From assembly GCA_050740255.1 (NCBI GenBank), contig JBOICV010000103.1:1-11363 (forward strand): 11,363 nucleotides of DNA, written 5' to 3'. The stretch is from JBOICV01 sp050740255. GTDB lineage: Bacteria; Pseudomonadota; Gammaproteobacteria; Nevskiales; JBOICV01. Positions 6,493 to 11,363 of the stretch are shown piece after piece. The notes under the pieces are model-generated. The model searched no databases and was not told the DNA's origin. It saw only the letters and a list, made by a program, of their open reading frames with translations. A program made the translations under genes and the position numbers. Numbering within the stretch: the stretch's first letter is position 1; each line of letters begins with the position of its first letter.

Positions 6493-8136
6493 ATGCCAGA
6501 GCTAGTCAGAAACGGGGTCTTTCACTTGCGCCATCGCAGCTTTTGTGGATTGCTGTGCGGACTGCAGTTAGGCGCTGGACTGCTTGCGGGTTGCGATAGT
6601 GGCTCATCGGATGTAACGCGCGCTGTCATCGCCAGCTACAGCAAGGCCGAGTTCGGCACCGCCAACCGCCCGCAAACTATTCCCGCGCTGCGCCTGTGGG
6701 CGCCAGGGCAGGGCGAGTTCGCCTATAGCAGCACCAGCCGCATCGTGATTCCCTCAGGTGGTGCCGCACTCACCGATACCGCTGCGTTATTTGTCGAAGA
6801 CCTGTGGGTACTCACGGGCAACACACACACAGTTGCCAACGGCACGCCCGGCAAGGGCGATATCCATCTGCGCCTCGGCCGGCCTGACAGCGAACTGGGC
6901 GAGGAGGGGTATGAGCTGAACATCGGCGAGGCCGCTGTCATTACCGCGCCGACTGCCGCCGGTGTGTTCTACGGCACGCGCAGCCTGCTGCAGCTACTGC
7001 GCCAGAACGACACCATCCCCGCCGGCATTGCGCGCGACTGGCCGCGCTATCCCGAGCGCGGGCTGATGGTGGATATCGGCCGCATGCACTTCAGCGTGCA
7101 GTGGCTCAGCAACCATATCCGCGAGCTGGCCTGGCTCAAGCTGAACTATCTGCACCTGCACTTCTCCGACAACGAAGGCTGGCGCATCGAAAGCCAAACG
7201 CATCCCGAGATCGTTTCCACGCCGCATCTGAGCAAGGCCGAGGTACGCGAACTCATCGCGCTGGCTGCGCGCCATCACATCACCGTCGTTCCGGAGATTG
7301 ATATGCCCGGCCACATGACCGCCGCGCTGGCGCCGCATCCGGAGTTCCAGCTCGCCAACCTGCTCGGCCAGCGCGAAGCCGACAAACTGGACGTGTCCAA
7401 TGACGATGCCCGCACTTATGCACGCGAACTCATCAGTGAATATCTCGAACTGTTCCCGGGACCGTACTGGCATATGGGCGCGGACGAATATCTAGGCATC
7501 GTTTCCACCGCGCTGAACTACCAGCTTTATCCGCAGTTGCAGGACTACGCCCGTGCCAAACACGGCGCCGCGGCCAATCACAAGGACGCTGTGCTCGACT
7601 TCATCAACGAGATCAATTCATTCGTGCGCAGTCACGGCAAAACGATGCGCGTCTGGCATGACGGTCTGGGCGGCGGTCACGCGGTGACTGTCCCCAACAA
7701 CATCGTGGTGGAGGTCTGGAACGAATTCGCCGGCGCGCAGCCGCCGGAACTGCTGAGCGCCGGTCACAAAATCATGAACTGCGGCTGGTATCCGACCTAT
7801 TACACGCAGCATGTGTTCAGCCTTATCCGCCCGAACATGAAACCCGCTTACGAGACCTGGGACGTATTCCAGTTCCACGGCCCGCTCGAACTCTACGAAC
7901 CCATCGGCCTGCCGCCGACCGAGATCGATCCGGACGAACCGCTCAATCTTGGCTCCAAGATTCACGTGTGGAGCGATGTGCCGCAGTTCGATGACGAAAA
8001 CGGCGTCGCCGAAGGCATCTACCCGCGCCTGCGAATGCTCGCGCAAAAGACCTGGAATTCTGAGAAGTTGGTTGGAAGCTACGAGGAGTTTCAGGCGATT
8101 ATGGATGCCGCGGAGAGGGCGCCGGGGTATCAATGA
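6493..8136 (+). CDS. GH20 beta-N-acetylhexosaminidase lipoprotein
   Basis: A 547-residue family 20 glycoside hydrolase. GH20 enzymes remove terminal N-acetylglucosamine or N-acetylgalactosamine by substrate-assisted catalysis with an Asp-Glu pair, here D331-E332 in H-M-G-A-D-E-Y. A GH20b-like N-terminal domain spans about 50-165. The catalytic barrel follows from about 185, opening with R-G-L-M-V-D-I-G-R and containing the L-H-L-H-F-S-D-N-E-G-W strand and P-E-I-D-M-P-G-H-M. A lipobox L-L-A-G-C puts the lipidated cysteine at residue 34; the next residue is Asp, which in E. coli retains lipoproteins in the inner membrane. No clear ribosome-binding site precedes the ATG at 6493; a TTG at 6526 would give a more ordinary signal peptide. 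The stop codon overlaps the cyclase start. The likely substrate is chitin- or peptidoglycan-derived amino sugars; specificity is not readable. Confidence 0.92.
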   Translation: MPELVRNGVFHLRHRSFCGLLCGLQLGAGLLAGCDSGSSDVTRAVIASYSKAEFGTANRPQTIPALRLWAPGQGEFAYSSTSRIVIPSGGAALTDTAALFVEDLWVLTGNTHTVANGTPGKGDIHLRLGRPDSELGEEGYELNIGEAAVITAPTAAGVFYGTRSLLQLLRQNDTIPAGIARDWPRYPERGLMVDIGRMHFSVQWLSNHIRELAWLKLNYLHLHFSDNEGWRIESQTHPEIVSTPHLSKAEVRELIALAARHHITVVPEIDMPGHMTAALAPHPEFQLANLLGQREADKLDVSNDDARTYARELISEYLELFPGPYWHMGADEYLGIVSTALNYQLYPQLQDYARAKHGAAANHKDAVLDFINEINSFVRSHGKTMRVWHDGLGGGHAVTVPNNIVVEVWNEFAGAQPPELLSAGHKIMNCGWYPTYYTQHVFSLIRPNMKPAYETWDVFQFHGPLELYEPIGLPPTEIDPDEPLNLGSKIHVWSDVPQFDDENGVAEGIYPRLRMLAQKTWNSEKLVGSYEEFQAIMDAAERAPGYQ

Positions 8137-9464
8137 ACCTGAAAGAGACCGCGCAGGATACGGTGCTGGCGGAGCTCGACTCGCGCTGGTTCGGCTTGCG
8201 TTTTTGCAGCCGCGAAACCGAGCATGAATTCCGCCGCTGGCGCATCGAAAGCGCAGTGCCCTTTGCCCGCATGGGCATGGCTGGCGTGGCCGTTGCGTGG
8301 CTTTGTGCCATGGTCATTGTCGCCGTCGGCATGCCGCAACACGTATCCGAGTTCCTCACCTGGATCGTGTTTGCGATCTTGCCGGTGAGCGCCGTCGTGA
8401 TCTCGGTTAGCTACGCGCCCACTCTAAGAGCCTGGCTGATACCCGCGAACATGTTGGGCAATACCGTCGGGGGACTGGTTGCGGTCTGGTTGACCTATGT
8501 GGTTGCGGAAGTGCCCGGTAGCGCTGCCGGCGCGGCGGTCATCGCGATGTTCTTCGCCTTCACGATCTTTCGTCTGCCGCCCTCGCTTGCTTCGACGGCG
8601 GTCATGCCCTTCGTTGTCTTTGTGTTGTACCTGCTGACCCGGGATTTCGTCGCCGCGCGGCTGAGCATGACCGAATTTGCGGCTTATGCCATGCTGCCGA
8701 TTACCAGCTTCGTCGCAGGAGTGCTCGTCTGCGCACTGATGGAATACATGACGCGTAGGGCTTATCGCAGTGAACGGATCATCGAGCATCAGCAGCAGGC
8801 GCTGTTGGAGGAACGCGCGCAGTTGTCGAAGTTTCTTTCACCCGAAGTCACGCGCATGGTGCGCGAGCGAGGTATTGACGCCACCCTCACACAGCAGACG
8901 CTGGAACTCACCGTGGTCTGCTGCGATTTGCGCGGGTTCACCCGCTATACGGAGCATCACGGTGCGGCACAAATGGCGCAGGTATTGCGCGAGTACTACG
9001 CCATTGTGGTGGAGGCGGCCAAACGTTACGGCGGCACGGTGAAGGATTTTGCCGGCGACGGCGCTTTGATTCTGATTGGTGCACCGCTCCCGCGCCAGGA
9101 CCATGCGCAGGCCGGTCTTGAGCTTGCGCGTGATCTCATCAGGGCGGTCAAGTCCATCACGCAGCGCATGAGCAGTGCGGCGGCGCCGCTGGGTGTTGGC
9201 GCCGGTGTTGCCTCCGGACCCTGCGCAGTCGGCGCGATCGGCTCGCAAAGCAGGCTGGAATATACGGCGATCGGTTCGGCCGTAAACCTGGCTGCACGCC
9301 TCTGCGCCCAGTCTGGCGATGGTGAGATCCTGATCAGCCCGGACACCGCAAATCAGGTGCAGCGCAACCCGGCTTGGCGCGAGCACCCGATGCAGCTCAA
9401 GGGCTTTACGGCGCCAGTGCCGGTATTGGTCGAGACTCTCTCGGTCGCAGCCGCGCTTGGATAG
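8133..9464 (+). CDS. Membrane-bound class III adenylate/guanylate cyclase
   Basis: A 443-residue cyclase. About six hydrophobic helices lie at roughly 46-66, 73-93, 100-125, 131-147, 153-169 and 180-203, then a charged coiled-coil-like linker (208-232), then a K-F-L-S-P-E-V hinge and the class III catalytic domain (about 255-440). The metal-binding aspartates are D265 (C-D-L-R-G-F-T) and D309 (F-A-G-D-G). N385 and R389 in V-N-L-A-A-R are the transition-state residues. At the paired substrate-specifying sites I read D305 (with K304 beside it) and T378, not the usual Lys/Asp; Thr at the second site occurs in class IIIb enzymes. The membrane part resembles MASE-like sensor domains and there is no HAMP domain. 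Its ATG overlaps the GH20 stop as ATGA, so the two are probably translationally coupled. ATP is the likelier substrate but GTP cannot be excluded. Confidence 0.92.
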   Translation: MNLKETAQDTVLAELDSRWFGLRFCSRETEHEFRRWRIESAVPFARMGMAGVAVAWLCAMVIVAVGMPQHVSEFLTWIVFAILPVSAVVISVSYAPTLRAWLIPANMLGNTVGGLVAVWLTYVVAEVPGSAAGAAVIAMFFAFTIFRLPPSLASTAVMPFVVFVLYLLTRDFVAARLSMTEFAAYAMLPITSFVAGVLVCALMEYMTRRAYRSERIIEHQQQALLEERAQLSKFLSPEVTRMVRERGIDATLTQQTLELTVVCCDLRGFTRYTEHHGAAQMAQVLREYYAIVVEAAKRYGGTVKDFAGDGALILIGAPLPRQDHAQAGLELARDLIRAVKSITQRMSSAAAPLGVGAGVASGPCAVGAIGSQSRLEYTAIGSAVNLAARLCAQSGDGEILISPDTANQVQRNPAWREHPMQLKGFTAPVPVLVETLSVAAALG

Positions 9465-9508
9465 CCAAAGAATTCGGGGTCACCACGACTGCCGTCCGCA
9501 ATCAAACC

Positions 9509-9922
9509 TCAAGCAGCTTTCTTGTCCTTATCCTTCTCGTGGACCGTGATCTGGTATTGCAGCTCAAGGCCGCAACAGTCGCTCTCGACTCCATCACGCT
9601 TCCTCTTGCCCCTGCAAGTCGAACTGCCGGTGGGTGCGATTTTTCGGTCGGACAGTACGCGGGGGATGGCGGTGCTCAGAGCAAACCCGCCGTCCACGCA
9701 ATCTCTCAAGGGACATTCAAAATCGAAGTAGGCCTGCATCTCGGGCACAAATATTCGCTTGTGCGGGGAAGGCGTGAGCTTGCCCTCCGGGTCCGTGAAA
9801 CGCAGATGTACGACAAGCTCCTTGATCTTGGGAAATTCCGCGGCCAGAACTGGTGCAGCCAGATACTGCCGCTTGCGCAGTTCGCGCTGCCGCTGATCGA
9901 TGATGTGTTGTTTCTGCGCCAT
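9509..9922 (-). CDS. Hypothetical protein with clustered cysteines
   Basis: A 137-residue soluble protein that I cannot assign to a named family. A basic, Gln/Arg-rich N-terminus (about 1-20) is followed by a beta-rich middle and a Lys/Asp-rich tail. Cysteines sit at 70, 75, 103, 116 and 117 in F-E-C-P-L-R-D-C-V-D-G-G-F, S-T-C-R-G and D-C-C-G-L-E-L-Q-Y; the spacing and conserved-looking glycines suggest a structural metal site or disulphides. I chose the ATG at 9922 because the upstream 35 codons to 10027 read through hairpin DNA and look non-coding. Ribosome-binding support is weak (AGAGAAAA about 9-12 nt upstream). It converges on the cyclase gene, 44 bp away. The overlapping plus-strand frame 9374-10159 was rejected in its favour. 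Confidence 0.6.
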   Translation of the reverse strand: MAQKQHIIDQRQRELRKRQYLAAPVLAAEFPKIKELVVHLRFTDPEGKLTPSPHKRIFVPEMQAYFDFECPLRDCVDGGFALSTAIPRVLSDRKIAPTGSSTCRGKRKRDGVESDCCGLELQYQITVHEKDKDKKAA

Positions 9923-9958
9923 TTTGGTGATTTTCTCTATAAATACAAAGACGTGCGG

Positions 9959-9978
9959 GTGCCAGCGGTGGCTGGCGC
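9959..9978. repeat. Inverted repeat between divergent genes
   Basis: GCCAGC (9961-9966) pairs with GCTGGC (9971-9976) around GGTG, and outer bases extend the stem to 8 pairs with one G-T wobble. It lies in the 154-bp gap between the divergent hypothetical and GST genes. No T run follows on either strand, so it does not look like a terminator; an operator or chance hairpin is possible. Confidence 0.3.
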
Positions 9979-10076
9979 CGACAACGATGGACTGATCCAA
10001 CCCATTAGGATAGCACGGGGTGCGCACGGAGCTTCCCGAGCCATACGGCCCGCACGAACGAGGTTACGATTGGGCC

Positions 10077-10823
10077 ATGCGCCTGATCACCATCCCCATG
10101 AGCCACTATTGCGAAAAGGCGCGCTGGGGACTCATGCACGCAGGCGTGCCCTATGTTGAAGAGGCACACCTGCAGGTTTTCCACTATCTCGCGGTTCGCC
10201 GTTACAGCTCGCGCGGCATGGTGCCGGTGCTGGTCACGGAGACAGGAGCAATTGCGGATTCAACCGCCATCCTTCAGTTTCTGGACCGCGATCTGCCGGA
10301 ATCACGCAAGCTCTACCCCGAGCGCCGGCGCAAAGAAATCGAAGCACTGGAAGAGGACTTTGACGAGCATCTGGGGGTTGAAACCCGGCGCTGGGTTTAC
10401 TTCCACTGGATGACCATGCCCGCGCGCCAGGTTTTACAAACCGCTGCGCAAGGCACGCCCGCATGGCAACGCGCGCTCGGGCCTTTCCTGTTTCCGGTCA
10501 TGCGCGCGTTTCTGCGCCGACACTTGGCTATCTCGCGCGACAACGTTGAAAAGGGCATGCAGGCAATTGACGCAAGCTTCGATCAGGTCGCCGCTCGGAT
10601 CAGTGACGGCCGCCCATTCCTGCTTGGTAGCCAGTTCACCGCTGCCGACCTCAGCTTCGCCTGCATGGCGGCCCCCGTGCTACTGCCACCTGAGTACGGA
10701 ATCCGGCTGCCGACACCGGACGAATCTCCAACCCAGGCGCGCGCCGACCTCCAGCGATTCAGAGCGCACCCCGCTGGGCAGTTTGCCTTGCGGTTGTTCA
10801 GGGAGAATAGGCTTGCTGTATAA
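10077..10823 (+). CDS. Glutathione S-transferase family protein
   Basis: A 248-residue cytosolic GST-like protein. The N-terminal thioredoxin-fold domain (about 1-75) starts with the strand M-R-L-I-T-I-P, then S-H-Y-C-E-K-A-R-W, in which Ser9 and Cys12 occupy the catalytic helix start. The cis-proline (P50 in M-V-P-V-L) and the D61-S62 pair in A-D-S-T-A-I are the glutathione gamma-glutamyl contacts of the family. A helical C-terminal domain follows, with the F-L-L-G-x-x-F-T-A-A-D-L-S signature near 180-195. I chose the ATG at 10077 because the frame opened by GTG at 10020 adds 19 residues before the thioredoxin strand. An AGG lies upstream at a long distance. Known members conjugate glutathione to electrophiles or reduce disulphides; the substrate is unknown. 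The gene ends 16 nt before the apparent higB remnant. Confidence 0.9.
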   Translation: MRLITIPMSHYCEKARWGLMHAGVPYVEEAHLQVFHYLAVRRYSSRGMVPVLVTETGAIADSTAILQFLDRDLPESRKLYPERRRKEIEALEEDFDEHLGVETRRWVYFHWMTMPARQVLQTAAQGTPAWQRALGPFLFPVMRAFLRRHLAISRDNVEKGMQAIDASFDQVAARISDGRPFLLGSQFTAADLSFACMAAPVLLPPEYGIRLPTPDESPTQARADLQRFRAHPAGQFALRLFRENRLAV

Positions 10824-10839
10824 CAAGTCGTGGAAGCTC

Positions 10840-10854
10840 AAGGACTATCACTGA
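10840..10854 (+). pseudogene. Apparent 3' remnant of higB toxin gene
   Basis: Immediately before higA, a reading frame ends K-D-Y-H-stop. HigB toxins of this RelE-like family commonly end in D-Y-H and stop a few bases before their antitoxin, which is the arrangement seen here. Upstream of these codons the frame is antisense-like junk inside the GST gene and has no toxin motif. So almost all of higB seems deleted, with the breakpoint between 10823 and about 10840. The match is only four codons, so this is inference from position and family knowledge. Confidence 0.4.
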
Positions 10855-10857
10855 GGT
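10853..10857 (+). promoter_or_regulatory. Shine-Dalgarno that sets the higA start
   Basis: GAGGT overlaps the stop of the toxin remnant and sits 7 nt before the ATG at 10865. The ATG at 10859 is only 1 nt away, too close, so 10865 is preferred. Confidence 0.55.
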
Positions 10858-10864
10858 AATGGCT

Positions 10865-11155
10865 ATGAGCAGGATGCACAACCGGCCGCATCCCGGCGAG
10901 ATTCTGAAAGAGGACGTGCTGCCGAGTCTGGGCATTACGGTGACGGATGCCGCCGGTCAGCTTGGTGTTACGCGTGTGGCGCTGTCGCGGGTGATCAACG
11001 GCAAGGCCGGTATTTCCGCCGACATGGCCCTGTGCCTTGGCGACTGGATCGGCAATGGCGCGGATATCTGGCTGCGCATGCAAACGGCCTATGACCTGTG
11101 GCGGGCCGAACTAAAGCCGCGTCCAAAAATCAAACCGCTGCGAGTTGCTGCGTAA
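10865..11155 (+). CDS. higA: HigA family antitoxin (XRE-type helix-turn-helix)
   Basis: A 96-residue DNA-binding antitoxin. It opens with the family signature H-P-G-E-I-L-K-E-D (from residue 9), then a helix-turn-helix at about 25-50 (T-V-T-D-A-A-G-Q-L-G-V-T-R-V-A-L-S-R-V-I), then N-G-K-A-G-I-S and the W-L-R-M-Q-x-x-Y-D-L-W motif. Length and order match standard HigA/VapI antidotes, which bind the HigB mRNA interferase and repress their own operon. A complete higB is not present on either side; only a possible 3' remnant precedes the gene. As an orphan it could neutralise a toxin encoded elsewhere or act only as a repressor. The start is set by GAGGT upstream; ATGs at 10859 and 10874 are alternatives. 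Confidence 0.93.
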   Translation: MSRMHNRPHPGEILKEDVLPSLGITVTDAAGQLGVTRVALSRVINGKAGISADMALCLGDWIGNGADIWLRMQTAYDLWRAELKPRPKIKPLRVAA

Positions 11156-11188
11156 CGAAAGTTGCGAACAGCAAGGAGCATCAGTTAC

Positions 11189-11240
11189 ATGTCAAAGCCA
11201 GAAATCAGTCGTTACAGAAGATCGCGGTTGAAGCCGCGGG
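11189..11240 (+). pseudogene. Short reading-frame stub cut by the IS256-type element
   Basis: An ATG at 11189 follows a good Shine-Dalgarno (AAGGAG, 11173-11178, spacing 10). The frame reads M-S-K-P-E-I-S-R-Y-R-R-S-R-L for about 16 codons before reaching the inferred IS end near 11240, then runs on in the element to a stop about 26 codons later. The strong ribosome-binding site suggests a real gene downstream of higA that lost its 3' part to the IS. I do not recognise the product. Confidence 0.4.
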
Positions 11241-11263
11241 CGTGTCCGGATTTTTGTGTAAAC
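11240..11263. repeat. Terminal inverted repeat of an IS256-family element
   Basis: The stretch from 11242 (GTGTCCGGAT, then TTTTGTGTAAAC) matches the usual IS256-family end pattern of a G-T-C-C-G core followed by T-T-G-T-G-T-A-A-A, and lies 10 nt outside the transposase stop. The outer boundary (about 11238-11242) is uncertain because the other end and the target duplication are outside the window. Confidence 0.6.
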
Positions 11264-11273
11264 GGCGGTTGGG

Positions 11274-11363
11274 TTAATTGTTCGGCATCCGGTCTTCGAA
11301 TTGGATGGTAAAGCGGGTGAGCGCGGCCTTCCAATCCCTGATCGGCATCGTCCACTTCTGGCT
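11274..11363 (-). CDS. IS256-family transposase, C-terminal end (runs off window)
   Basis: The last 29 codons and stop (TAA at 11276-11274) of a minus-strand gene that enters from the right edge. The residues W-T-M-P-I-R-D-W, then A-L-T-R-F-T-I-Q-F-E-D-R, form the conserved tail of IS256/MULE-type transposases. The close spacing to the inverted repeat is normal for this family. The catalytic DDE region is outside the window, so intactness is unknown. Confidence 0.85.
   Translation of the reverse strand, partial: SQKWTMPIRDWKAALTRFTIQFEDRMPNN

Noticed and set aside
9374..10159. Plus-strand open frame of 261 codons after the cyclase
   Set aside because: It overlaps the cyclase 3' end, the whole minus-strand cysteine protein and the GST start, and shows no family motif.
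10546..10854. Plus-strand 102-codon frame ending before higA, considered as a complete toxin gene
   Set aside because: Most of it is an out-of-frame shadow of the GST gene with no RelE/HigB motif; only its last few codons resemble a HigB end.

Overview
The window looks like chromosomal DNA of a GC-rich Gram-negative proteobacterium, most likely a gammaproteobacterium. The evidence is two lipoprotein signal peptides, an outer-membrane barrel protein with a peptidoglycan-binding OmpA domain, and strong Shine-Dalgarno sites. No rRNA or tRNA is present, so the taxonomy is inference. Both ends lie inside insertion-sequence transposase genes: an IS1595-like zinc-ribbon N-terminus at 1-170 and an IS256-family C-terminus at 11274-11363. 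The window may therefore be a contig that ends in multicopy IS elements.

Layout. (i) 315-4085, plus strand: a cysteine-rich, Ig-like (BIG2) surface lipoprotein and a barrel/TSP3/OmpA outer-membrane protein, 75 bp apart, closed by a perfect 12-bp rho-independent terminator. (ii) 4175-6409, minus strand: a plant-type soluble diiron acyl-ACP desaturase, preceded by a membrane-anchored fumarylacetoacetate-hydrolase (FAH) family protein. (iii) 6493-9464, plus strand: a GH20 beta-N-acetylhexosaminidase lipoprotein that overlaps, by ATGA, a six-helix membrane class III nucleotide cyclase. (iv) 9509-9922, minus strand: a small cysteine-containing protein that I do not recognise. (v) 10077-11155, plus strand: a glutathione S-transferase-like protein, then an orphan HigA antitoxin whose partner toxin appears reduced to its last few codons. 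(vi) 11189-11363: a short reading-frame stub that runs into the end of the IS256-type element.

How the genes may work together. The first pair looks like a cell-surface module: an exported Ig-like lipoprotein with a barrel that ties the outer membrane to peptidoglycan. The GH20/cyclase overlap suggests that envelope amino-sugar hydrolysis and cyclic-nucleotide signalling are produced together; this is inference. The desaturase makes unsaturated acyl chains; its same-strand neighbour, the FAH protein, has no obvious link to that pathway. The right end, with its orphan antitoxin, truncated ORF and IS, shows signs of deletion and insertion. No single established defence system or biosynthetic cluster is visible. 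All intergenic stretches are shorter than 300 bases.
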